Part shown: positions 1 through 6,639 of the stretch, piece by piece
Position numbering within the stretch: position 1 is the first letter of the stretch
Layout: every line of letters begins with the position of its first letter
Assembly (NCBI GenBank): GCA_015904075.1
Contig: JABMDH010000081.1
Coordinates: 1 to 10,453, forward strand
Direction: 5' to 3'
Length of the DNA: 10,453 bases
Source: Nitrospira sp.
GTDB taxonomy: Bacteria > Nitrospirota > Nitrospiria > Nitrospirales > Nitrospiraceae
Position numbers and translations under genes: made by a program
The notes under the pieces: model-generated
Databases searched by the model: none
What the model saw: only the letters and a program-made list of their open reading frames with translations
Told to the model about the DNA's origin: nothing

Positions 1-297
1 CTTGCGTTCTTCTTCAGCCTGACGGACTTTGAGCCGTTCCCGTTCATCCTGCTTCTCATAAAAATTACCGGCAGACTTGGCAAACCGCTGGATGGCATCT
101 TCCTCGTCCAATCCGAGCGACCGCGCGTACGAACGGACGAACCCACGGGCAAACACCTGATCGGGCAGTTTAGAGAAATTGCCGTCCTCAAGCGCCTTGA
201 CGAAGTCGGACCGGATCCGTGTCTTCGACGACACCTCATCGACTGTCAGTCCCTTGGTCTCACGGACTTGCCTGAAAAATTCGCCAACCGACTCCAT
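1..297 (-). CDS. rodZ: RodZ-like helix-turn-helix protein, N-terminal part (cut by window edge)
   Basis: Reading from an ATG at 297, the frame stays open for 99 codons to base 1, so only the N-terminus is present. It begins MESVGEFFRQVRETKGLTVD and continues with a Xre-type helix-turn-helix of the RodZ kind. The signature is the stretch KALEDGNFSKLPDQVFARGF (about residues 38-57) followed by VRSYARSLGLD, which is how RodZ N-termini look. A charged Glu/Arg/Lys-rich stretch begins near residue 84. In known RodZ proteins this domain sits in the cytoplasm and binds the actin MreB, ahead of a single membrane span and a periplasmic tail; those parts lie outside the window. The start has a purine-rich site (AGGGGG) only three bases upstream, and the stop of the TPR gene is 10 bases before it, so the two are likely co-transcribed. 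The HTH_25/RodZ family call is firm. A role in cell shape is inferred from the family. Confidence 0.85.
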   Translation of the reverse strand, partial: MESVGEFFRQVRETKGLTVDEVSSKTRIRSDFVKALEDGNFSKLPDQVFARGFVRSYARSLGLDEEDAIQRFAKSAGNFYEKQDERERLKVRQAEEERK

Positions 298-307
298 AGT
301 CCCCCTG

Positions 308-1012
308 CTACTTCAGTCGAGCTAATAATTCCGTGGCGGCCGCCGCATATTCCCCGCCCTTATCCACCGTCGTCACCTTTTTCAGCGCTTCACGCGCCCG
401 CTCCGTATATCCCAATTTGTAGTACACCCGGCCCAACTCCAAATGAATCATCGCAGGCGGAACGTTCGAAGGACTGACGGTGATGGCATCTTCGAGCGCT
501 TCCATCGAGCCCTGCAGATCGCCCTGGTGGGCCAACGCACGACCCAGATGAAACCGGGCCAGGTCCGGCGTCAAATAGAGCGGATTCGTCAACGCCTTGC
601 GATAGGACTTGATCGCCTCATCCCAACGATTCTGGTTGGTGAGCACCTGGCCGAGATAGGTATGGGCTTCTGAATAGTCCTCATCGATCGTAATCGCCGC
701 GCGAAACTCCTCTTCGGCCCGCGACAGTTTTCCCTGCAGCGCATACACATGTCCCAGGGCATACCGAGAATTTTTGTTGTTGGGATTCAGCTGAACGGAT
801 TTCTGGAAGGAGACGAATGCCTTTTGGCGGTCTCCCGAAAGACTCGCCACGCCTTCCTGATAATAGCCTTCGGATTTTGTGGCCATCTCCTCACTGGTCG
901 CACAACCTGCAAGCAAATTCGCCGCCCCGACACAAGCCACCACGCAGCACACCCGTGCAACGCGCGCAGCACGCGCAAGACTCGCTTCTGTCACCCGCGT
1001 CATCAATGTCAC
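308..1012 (-). CDS. TPR lipoprotein, PilF/PilW (type IV pilus pilotin)-like
   Basis: 234 residues from GTG 1012. The N-terminus is basic, then hydrophobic (about residues 17-36), ending in a lipobox LLAGC with Cys37 as the predicted lipidation site, so it is probably anchored in the outer membrane. Residues about 46-234 are a run of about five tetratricopeptide repeats (for example ALGHVYALQGKLSRAEEEF and YLGQVLTNQNRWDEAIKSYR). The motif NPLYLTPDLARFHLG resembles the conserved NPLY-TP stretch of PilF/PilW proteins, which help assemble the type IV pilus secretin. In gammaproteobacteria pilF often lies next to rodZ, as here. The GTG start overlaps the stop of the kinase gene by four bases (GTGA), and GAGGA lies six bases upstream; an ATG at 1003 is the alternative start. 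The lipoprotein and TPR calls are firm. The pilotin role is an inference from one motif and the neighbour. Confidence 0.85.
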   Translation of the reverse strand: MTLMTRVTEASLARAARVARVCCVVACVGAANLLAGCATSEEMATKSEGYYQEGVASLSGDRQKAFVSFQKSVQLNPNNKNSRYALGHVYALQGKLSRAEEEFRAAITIDEDYSEAHTYLGQVLTNQNRWDEAIKSYRKALTNPLYLTPDLARFHLGRALAHQGDLQGSMEALEDAITVSPSNVPPAMIHLELGRVYYKLGYTERAREALKKVTTVDKGGEYAAAATELLARLK

Positions 1013-1923
1013 TGAATATCCTCGAAATGTGTCAGCCGTTTGAATTCCCGGAATCGAGCTTGAACCTCTTTGTAATCCAGGATTCGCAATCGGTCAAGAC
1101 TAAAGGATTCTACGGTAAATGACGCCATGACGCTTCCGAAGATAATCGCCTGCTTCATCGCATCGAGAGACCGGTTCCCCGTCGCCGCTAAATAGCCCAA
1201 AAATCCGCCGGCAAAGGTATCGCCGGCGCCCGTGGGATCGCGTACATCCTCAAGCGGGAAGGCCGGCGCGCCAAACACGTGATTCCCGTTGAACATGAGC
1301 ACGCCGTATTCGCCGCGCTTGATGATGAGATGCTTGGGCCCGCGGGACAACACCTGCTTCGCCACCTTCACCAAATTTGAATCTTGCCCCAACGCGCGCG
1401 CCTCACCGTCGTTGATGATCAGCACATCGACCTGCTCAAGCACCTTCCAGAGCGCCTCGCGCTTGCCGTTGATCCAGAAATTCATCGTGTCGCAGGCCAC
1501 CAGCGACGGACAGTCGACTTTCTGCAGCACATCGAGTTGAAGTTCAGGATCGATATTCCCCAGAAACAAGACATCCGGAGACCGGTAGGCGTCCGGGATT
1601 TTAGGCCGAAAGGTTTCAAAGACATTGAGCTTGGTGTCCAGCGTGTGGGCTTCGTTCAGCTGATGCGTATACTCGCCTTTCCAGCGGAAGGTCTCGCCAG
1701 GACGCCGCTCCAAGCCTGTCACATCGATGCCGCGGCTTTTCAAAAATGCGATATGCTGCTGCGGGAAGTCCTCTCCGACGACGGCGATGAGCGCCACGGA
1801 CGTGAAAAAACTGGCCGACGTCGAGAAATATGTCGCCGACCCGCCAAGCACCTCGGTGCCTTCGCCGAACGGAGTTTTCACCGTATCGAGAGCCACCGAC
1901 CCCACTACCAGCAATTTCCCCAT
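1009..1923 (-). CDS. PfkB-family carbohydrate/nucleoside kinase
   Basis: 304 residues from ATG 1923, beginning MGKLLVVGSVALDTVKTPFG, a typical ribokinase-fold first strand. Further on are GGSATYFSTSAS (the substrate-side glycine motif) and, at residues 229-240, DPTGAGDTFAGG, the PfkB signature 2 with its anion hole and catalytic Asp235. The family transfers the ATP gamma-phosphate to a sugar or nucleoside hydroxyl in the cytoplasm. The substrate cannot be read from the sequence. Its position two bases after mtnP suggests a link to salvage of methylthioadenosine, 5'-deoxyadenosine or adenosine-derived ribose, but this is inference. A start ten codons upstream (1953) is possible. ATG 1923 is preferred because AAGGAG lies ten bases before it and because homologous kinases start right at the first beta strand. 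The stop overlaps the next gene by four bases. Confidence 0.9.
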   Translation of the reverse strand: MGKLLVVGSVALDTVKTPFGEGTEVLGGSATYFSTSASFFTSVALIAVVGEDFPQQHIAFLKSRGIDVTGLERRPGETFRWKGEYTHQLNEAHTLDTKLNVFETFRPKIPDAYRSPDVLFLGNIDPELQLDVLQKVDCPSLVACDTMNFWINGKREALWKVLEQVDVLIINDGEARALGQDSNLVKVAKQVLSRGPKHLIIKRGEYGVLMFNGNHVFGAPAFPLEDVRDPTGAGDTFAGGFLGYLAATGNRSLDAMKQAIIFGSVMASFTVESFSLDRLRILDYKEVQARFREFKRLTHFEDIQ

Positions 1924-1925
1924 GA

Positions 1926-2825
1926 TCAGCGCGCTCCTTTCATCGGCGCCCACACCCGGCGAGTCAACAACGCAAGCTTCCGCTTGGCGGCGGCAGGCAC
2001 CTGTTTCCGATCCGTGATCACTGCATGAGTCAACGCCTGATGGCAGGCGCAGTCCTGCGTCTCCGCAACCGACGGCAGCACAGCCTGGAGAATTCGCTTG
2101 GCCAATGCCACGTTTCGATGGAGCGTCTCCAGGATGGCCTCGACTGTGACCGCCTCTTCCGTCTCATGCCAGCAATCGTAATCCGTCGCCAGCGCCATCG
2201 TCGCATAACAGAGCTCCGCTTCACGCGCCAGCTTTGCCTCCGGCATATTGGTCATGCCGATGACATCGACGCCCCACTGCCGGTAGAGTTTCGACTCCCC
2301 TTTCGTTGAAAACTGCGGGCCTTCGATACACAGATAGGCGCCGCCTCGATGGAGCGTCGCCCCCAGCCGTTGGCCGGACGAGGCGAGGATGTCCAGCAGG
2401 CCGGCACAGACCGGTTCACCGAACGCCACATGCGCCACCATCCCGCCTTCAAAAAATGTGGAGGCGCGCCGCTTTGTCAGGTCGATGAACTGATCGGGGC
2501 ACACCACATCGCCCGGCTTGATCGACTCTTTCATACTTCCCACCGCGCTCACGGAAATCACACGAGATACGCCCAACGACTTGAGCGCATAGATATTGGC
2601 GCGATAGTTGATCTCGCCGGGATTCAGCCGGTGGCCGCGTCCATGCCGTGAGAGAAACGCCACCCGCACCCCTCCGATCACGCCCACAATAATGGCATCG
2701 GACGGAGACCCGAACGGTGTGCGCACACGAATTTCTCGAACCGATTGGAGCCCCTCCATCTCATAGAGCCCGCTGCCCCCGATCACTCCGACTGCCGCCT
2801 GTCCGCGCATCGGCTTCCCCTTCAT
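1926..2825 (-). CDS. mtnP: S-methyl-5'-thioadenosine phosphorylase (MTAP)
   Basis: 299 residues. This enzyme splits methylthioadenosine with phosphate into adenine and 5-methylthioribose-1-phosphate, a step of methionine and purine salvage that also clears a by-product of polyamine and other SAM-dependent reactions. Visible family features are GVIGGSGLYEM near residues 13-23, the phosphate-site SRHGRGH at 59-65 followed by NPGEINYRANI, EGPQFST at 168-174, MTNMPEAKLAREAELCYA from 191, and ATDYDCWH at 213-220. The two aspartates of DYD (215 and 217) are those that favour 6-amino purines, so MTA is a better substrate guess than inosine or guanosine. Length is normal for the family (about 270-300). 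The ATG overlaps the miaA stop as ATGA, with AAGGA five bases upstream; Met6 (2810) is an alternative start. The C-terminal 35 or so residues are basic and less conserved. Confidence 0.93.
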   Translation of the reverse strand: MKGKPMRGQAAVGVIGGSGLYEMEGLQSVREIRVRTPFGSPSDAIIVGVIGGVRVAFLSRHGRGHRLNPGEINYRANIYALKSLGVSRVISVSAVGSMKESIKPGDVVCPDQFIDLTKRRASTFFEGGMVAHVAFGEPVCAGLLDILASSGQRLGATLHRGGAYLCIEGPQFSTKGESKLYRQWGVDVIGMTNMPEAKLAREAELCYATMALATDYDCWHETEEAVTVEAILETLHRNVALAKRILQAVLPSVAETQDCACHQALTHAVITDRKQVPAAAKRKLALLTRRVWAPMKGAR

Positions 2826-3835
2826 AGCTGTCCTTTTCCCATCGTGCTTGTCTGCATCACGCCAGACTCCAATGTTCCAAGAAATTGCTCGATCAGCAAG
2901 ACGATACTCCGAACGATGCGCTCAAACGGCTCATCTTGTTCCATCGAAATCCAGTGGACTCCAGGCTCCTTCCGGAACCAGGTCATCTGCCGCTTTGCAA
3001 ATCGCCGGGTATCCCGTTTGAACAACCGCACCATCTCGGCATAATCGTATTCTCCCGACACATGCGCCGCCACGTGCCGATACCCTAATCCTGTCATCGC
3101 GCCGCCGTCCCTCCGATACCCCCGATCAAGCAGCGTGCGAGTCTCTTGTACCATTCCATGAGCCAACTGCCAATCGATTCGTTCTTCGATCCGCCGGTAC
3201 AACTCTTCTTTCGAACGCTGCACCCCGATCAGGAGTGCGGTGAAGGGGGCCTCCTGAAATCCATGATCCCGCTGCACCGCCGACATCGGTTGTCCCGACA
3301 ACCGGTAAACCTCCAACGCGCGGATGACCTTGGCTTCATCGTTGGGATGCAGCCGTGCCGCCGTCGCAGGATCAACCCGGACCAGCTCCGCATGGAGGCG
3401 ATCCCGCCCCTGTTCCCGACTCATCTGCATCAATGCGGCTCTCACATCCAGATCAGCGGGAGGAGCCGGACATAACCCCCGCACCAATGTTCGGATATAC
3501 AGCCCGGTTCCTCCAACCACGAAAGGCAATCGGCTCTCGGCATACAATCGATCGATTTCCGCAAGCGCCGCCCGCCGATACCATCCGGTGTTGAAGGTCT
3601 CATCCGGATCGGCCAAATCGATGAGCCGGTGCGGAATGCCTTGGCGCTCATCCGCCGTAGGCTTGTCCGTGCCGATATCCATACCGCGATATACTTGCCT
3701 GGAATCGGCCGTGAGCACCTCCGTGCCAAGAGATTGCGCTACCTGTACGCCGAGGCGGCTCTTGCCTACGGCAGTAGGCCCAAGCAAGACAACAAGCGGA
3801 CGGCGTTGGCGCACAGGGTCAGATAACTTCGGCAT
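2822..3835 (-). CDS. miaA: tRNA dimethylallyltransferase (A37 isopentenyl transferase)
   Basis: 337 residues. MiaA transfers a dimethylallyl group from DMAPP to N6 of adenosine 37 in tRNAs that read codons starting with U, which stabilises codon pairing; the product is the substrate of MiaB. The sequence shows the P-loop GPTAVGKS at 19-26, DSRQVYRGMDIGTDKP from 44, GGTGLYI from 108, GLGYRHV in the C-terminal half, and RFAKRQMTWFRKE, the conserved tRNA-contacting end. Length is normal (about 300-340). A mutL-miaA order is common in bacteria, and here miaA follows mutL after a 105-base gap and overlaps mtnP by four bases. The ATG at 3835 has only a G-rich, weak ribosome site. No damage is seen. 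Confidence 0.95.
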   Translation of the reverse strand: MPKLSDPVRQRRPLVVLLGPTAVGKSRLGVQVAQSLGTEVLTADSRQVYRGMDIGTDKPTADERQGIPHRLIDLADPDETFNTGWYRRAALAEIDRLYAESRLPFVVGGTGLYIRTLVRGLCPAPPADLDVRAALMQMSREQGRDRLHAELVRVDPATAARLHPNDEAKVIRALEVYRLSGQPMSAVQRDHGFQEAPFTALLIGVQRSKEELYRRIEERIDWQLAHGMVQETRTLLDRGYRRDGGAMTGLGYRHVAAHVSGEYDYAEMVRLFKRDTRRFAKRQMTWFRKEPGVHWISMEQDEPFERIVRSIVLLIEQFLGTLESGVMQTSTMGKGQL

Positions 3836-3940
3836 ATCACATCGCCCCGCCGTTACAACACAAGGCTGCGGTTACAGTTGAGGCCGGGGGATGTTCGTTC
3901 AATCCGATTTACTCTCAGCCTCAACCTTGACCTGATCCCC
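3836..3940 (-). other. mutL-miaA intergenic gap with pseudoknot-like paired arms
   Basis: This 105-base gap holds two perfect inverted pairs: 3886-3892 with 3935-3941 (GGGGGAT/ATCCCCC) and 3877-3884 with 3918-3925 (GTTGAGGC/GCCTCAAC). In the transcript they interleave in the order 1-2-1'-2', as in an H-type pseudoknot. The first arm starts on the last base of the mutL stop codon. There is no run of U after it, so a factor-independent terminator is unlikely. The pairing is seen directly; any function is a guess. Confidence 0.35.
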
Positions 3941-5140
3941 CTACCACCCGGCCCGCCCGAACATTTTCTCCAAGTCGTCCGTGCCGAGCCGAAACACCGT
4001 GCGCCGGCCATGGGGGCAGGTTGTGATCTCTCCTTCTGTTCTCCAGTCTTCAACCAGCGCCTTGATCTCCGGCAACTCCATCGGGCGTCCAGCTCTGACG
4101 GCCCCATGACAAGCCAACGATGCCAGGACCGGACGGGCTTTCGTCTCCACGGTAGACGCATGGTCCCATTGGGCCAAATCATCGAGCAAATCTTGCAGAA
4201 ACGCTTCCGGGTCGAGCTTGCCGAGCCCCATCGGCACGGCTCGAATCAACACCGCCGACGCCCCGAACGGCTCAAGCCCCAACCCCAATTTTTCAAGCTC
4301 GCCGTAATAGCGACGGAGCAACGCCGCATAAGAGGACGACAACTCGATCGAGGCCGGAAGAAGGAGCGGCTGCGACTGAATGCCTCTGGCCGTCCACGCG
4401 CGATACAGCCGCTCGAACAGGACCCGCTCATGAGCGGTGTGCTGGTCGATCACGGCCAGATCGCCTCCGATCTGAACGATCAGAAATGTCCGATTGAGCT
4501 GTCCCAGCGCCACGACTTCTCCTGAGGGAACCTTGACATAGGGCTCCGCCGTCTCACTCACAAATGCAAGCTGTGCCCCTGGCCGGGAAGAGACATCGGC
4601 CTGCCGATCCGTGCCAACGGACAACGGAATCCTCTGAGTCCCTGCGGGAGAATGCTTCGCCTGCTCCCGGGACAGGACGGAGGCCGAAGTCCACGCGGGC
4701 TTGTTCCCGGATGATTCGCGCGTCGACGAAGGACCCGGCTCGATCGACACTCCTTCGACCGCTCCCATCGCCTGCCTGATCGCCCGCCGGACAAGCTGAT
4801 GGAGCATCTCGGCATCCGCGAACCGGACCTCCCGCTTAGTAGGATGCACGTTCACATCGACGCGATCGGGGTCGACATCGAGGAACAATACAAAACACGG
4901 ATGCCGGCCTTTTGGAAGAAATGCCCCATACCCCTCTGTAACCGCATGCAAGACAGCGGCATTACGCACAGGACGCCGGTTCAGAAAGAGCTCCTGTGGC
5001 GTGCGTGATGCTCGTGCATGCAACGGATCGATCGTGTATCCGCTCAGTCGCACCGTAGGCAGGTCTGCATGGACCATGACACAGTGGTCGAGAAACGCCC
5101 GCTGATACACCTGACTCACTCGATCTTTTTCCAACGACAC
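3941..5140 (-). CDS. mutL: MutL C-terminal fragment (second copy of duplicated segment plus intact C-terminus)
   Basis: 399 residues from GTG 5140. It lacks the ATP-binding GHKL half of MutL and starts in the transducer domain. Residues 1-287 repeat the end of the upstream mutL frame; residues 288-399 are the only copy of the true C-terminus. Visible features: VNVHPTKREVRF from 97, whose Lys matches the ATP-contacting lysine of MutL; a variable linker at about 131-190; and the endonuclease-type motifs DQHTAHERVLFE at 232-243, ACHGAVRAG at 343-351, CPHGRR at 375-380 and FRL at 383-385. These are the DQHA(X)2E(X)4E, ACR, C(P/N)HGRP and FxR motifs of nicking MutL proteins, with Thr where Ala is usual. 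No strong ribosome site precedes the GTG, so it may be poorly translated, translated by restart (its start lies just before the upstream stop), or exist only in the assembly. By itself it could dimerise and bind metal but not ATP. Confidence 0.75.
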   Translation of the reverse strand: MSLEKDRVSQVYQRAFLDHCVMVHADLPTVRLSGYTIDPLHARASRTPQELFLNRRPVRNAAVLHAVTEGYGAFLPKGRHPCFVLFLDVDPDRVDVNVHPTKREVRFADAEMLHQLVRRAIRQAMGAVEGVSIEPGPSSTRESSGNKPAWTSASVLSREQAKHSPAGTQRIPLSVGTDRQADVSSRPGAQLAFVSETAEPYVKVPSGEVVALGQLNRTFLIVQIGGDLAVIDQHTAHERVLFERLYRAWTARGIQSQPLLLPASIELSSSYAALLRRYYGELEKLGLGLEPFGASAVLIRAVPMGLGKLDPEAFLQDLLDDLAQWDHASTVETKARPVLASLACHGAVRAGRPMELPEIKALVEDWRTEGEITTCPHGRRTVFRLGTDDLEKMFGRAGW

Positions 5141-5146
5141 CGCCGG
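4279..5146 (-). repeat. Direct repeat within mutL, downstream copy (868 bp)
   Basis: This segment aligns with 5148-6015 at a constant offset of 869 bases with no net insertion or deletion. It covers MutL from the transducer (PAVS-EKDRV) to LEKLGL. It continues without a break into the true mutL 3' end, so its downstream border is native. Translated, 242 of 284 residues match the other copy by my count. Confidence 0.95.
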
Positions 5147-6630
5147 GCCAACCCCAACTTCTCGAGCTCGCCGTGATAGCGAGTGAGCAATGCCGCATGG
5201 GGAGGAGACAACTCAATCGAGGCCGGGAGAAGCAGCGGTTGAGATTGAATGCCTCTGGCGGTCCACGCACGATACAGCCGCTCAAAGAGGACCCGCTCAT
5301 GGGCAGTATGTTGGTCGATCACGGCCAGATCGCCTCCGACCTGGACGATCAGAAATGTCCGATTGAGCTGTCCCAACGCCACCACTTCTCCTGAGGGAAC
5401 CTTGACATACGGCTCTGCCGTTTCACTCACAAACGCGAGCTGTGCTCCTGCCCCTGAGGAGACATCGACCTGCCGATCCGTGACGGCAGATATCGGGACT
5501 CCTTGAACTGCTGTGGCAGAGCGCCTCGCCTGCTCCTGGGACAAGCCGGAGACCGAAGTCCACGCGAGCTTGTTCCCGGATGATTCGCCCGTCAATGAAG
5601 ATCCCGGCTCGATCGGAACCCCTTCCGCTGTTCCCATCGCCTGCCTGATCGCCCGCCGGACAAGCTGATGAATCATCTCGGCATCCGCGAACCGGACCTC
5701 ACGCTTGGTAGGATGGACGTTCACATCGACACGATCGGGATCCACGTCGAGGAACAACACAAAAAGCGGATGGCGGCCTTTTGGAAGAAATGCCCCATAT
5801 CCCTCTGCAACCGCATGCGAGACAGCGGCATTACGCACAGGACGCCGGTTCAGAAATAGTTCCTGTGGCATACGTGACGCTCTCGCATGCAGAGGATCGA
5901 TAATGTATCCGCCCAGTCGAACCGTCGGCAGGACCGCTTGAACCGTGAAGCAGTGATCGAGAAACACCCGCTGATACACCTGGCTCACTCGATCTTTTTC
6001 CGATGACACCGCTGGATAATTCACAATCTCCGTTCCGTTATGGATCAATCGAAAATGAACGGATGGCCAGGCAAGCGCCGCCTGCTGCACCACGCGGCTG
6101 ATATGTGAGAATTCTGTGGGGATCGACTTGAGAAACTTTTTGCGGGCCGGCTGATTATAAAACAACTCCCTGACTTCGATGCTGGTCCCGGCTACCGGAG
6201 GGGCCTCAACGATCTTGCCAAGCCTCCCTCCCGTAACTCGAAACGCGATACCGGCTTCGGCGGACCGTAGGGCTGTGGCGACACGCACATGGGACACGGA
6301 AGCAATGCTCGGCAGCGCTTCCCCTCGAAACCCCATGGTGCGAATGGACCAAAGATCCTGATCCGAGCGAAGTTTGCTCGTCGCATGCCGTCCAAATGCG
6401 CGCGGCGCGTCGACAGGGCTCATCCCTTCGCCGTCGTCGGTGACTCGGATGAGCGCCAGGCCTCCATCTTTGATCTCGACGGTAATTGAGCCGGCAGCGG
6501 CATCCACACTGTTGTCGATCAGTTCCTTGACCACCGCAGCCGGGCGCTCAACGACCTCGCCGGCGGCAATGCGGCTGACGACGTCTTCCGGCAAAATATG
6601 AATCTTCCCGGTGCTGCCGGTTGTCAGCAC
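5116..6630 (-). CDS. mutL: MutL N-terminal part, cut short by a frame-shifting internal duplication
   Basis: 504 residues from GTG 6630; intact MutL is about 600-650. MutL couples mismatch recognition by MutS to strand removal. The N-terminal ATPase is complete: RIAAGEVVERPAAVVKELIDNSVDA (given in two parts: RIAAGEVVERP, then KELIDNSVDA), DDGEGM and GFRGEALPSIASVS, followed by the transducer with VNVHPTKREVRF. A Ser/Ala-rich linker and DQHTAHERVLFE follow. At the duplication joint (5147) the frame is lost after LEKLGL; ten unrelated residues (ARRCRWKKIE) precede the TGA at 5116. The ACR, CPHGR and FRL metal-site motifs are therefore missing. The start at 6630 is chosen because GAGGAG lies nine bases upstream; GTG 6666 would add 12 residues with a poor site. 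Deleting one 869-base period would give one frame of 606 residues. As drawn, the product should bind ATP but lack a complete endonuclease domain. Confidence 0.85.
   Translation of the reverse strand: MLTTGSTGKIHILPEDVVSRIAAGEVVERPAAVVKELIDNSVDAAAGSITVEIKDGGLALIRVTDDGEGMSPVDAPRAFGRHATSKLRSDQDLWSIRTMGFRGEALPSIASVSHVRVATALRSAEAGIAFRVTGGRLGKIVEAPPVAGTSIEVRELFYNQPARKKFLKSIPTEFSHISRVVQQAALAWPSVHFRLIHNGTEIVNYPAVSSEKDRVSQVYQRVFLDHCFTVQAVLPTVRLGGYIIDPLHARASRMPQELFLNRRPVRNAAVSHAVAEGYGAFLPKGRHPLFVLFLDVDPDRVDVNVHPTKREVRFADAEMIHQLVRRAIRQAMGTAEGVPIEPGSSLTGESSGNKLAWTSVSGLSQEQARRSATAVQGVPISAVTDRQVDVSSGAGAQLAFVSETAEPYVKVPSGEVVALGQLNRTFLIVQVGGDLAVIDQHTAHERVLFERLYRAWTARGIQSQPLLLPASIELSPPHAALLTRYHGELEKLGLARRCRWKKIE
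5148..6015 (-). repeat. Direct repeat within mutL, upstream copy (868 bp)
   Basis: This copy continues without a break into the mutL 5' end at 6016, so its upstream border is native. Its other border meets the downstream copy at a single unmatched base (G, 5147), with no clear microhomology. The copies are nearly identical around the DQH motif and clearly different in the linker region (compare 5490-5549 with 4621-4680). Confidence 0.95.
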
Positions 6631-6639
6631 GGTATGCGG

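Noticed and set aside
1384..2028. Long plus-strand reading frame of 214 codons opposite the kinase and mtnP genes
   Set aside because: It is the antisense shadow of well-supported genes in G+C-rich DNA; it spans the junction of two genes, has no ribosome site and its translation has no recognisable domain.
3836..3940. Factor-independent terminator after mutL
   Set aside because: There are G+C-rich arms but no following U-run, and the arms interleave instead of forming one compact hairpin.
3324..4525. Plus-strand open frames of 185 and 215 codons opposite miaA and mutL
   Set aside because: Arg/Pro/Ser-rich antisense shadows of miaA and mutL with no family features.
4962..5300. 112-codon third-frame minus-strand frame crossing the mutL joint
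   Set aside because: It uses neither MutL frame and its translation resembles nothing known; it is an accidental frame over the joint.
4799..5859. Two similar plus-strand frames near 4799-5008 and 5668-5859
   Set aside because: Their likeness only reflects the mutL duplication on the other strand; they are not a repeated gene.
4279..6015. Insertion sequence or transposon inside mutL
   Set aside because: The extra DNA is mutL itself; there are no terminal inverted repeats, target-site duplications or transposase.
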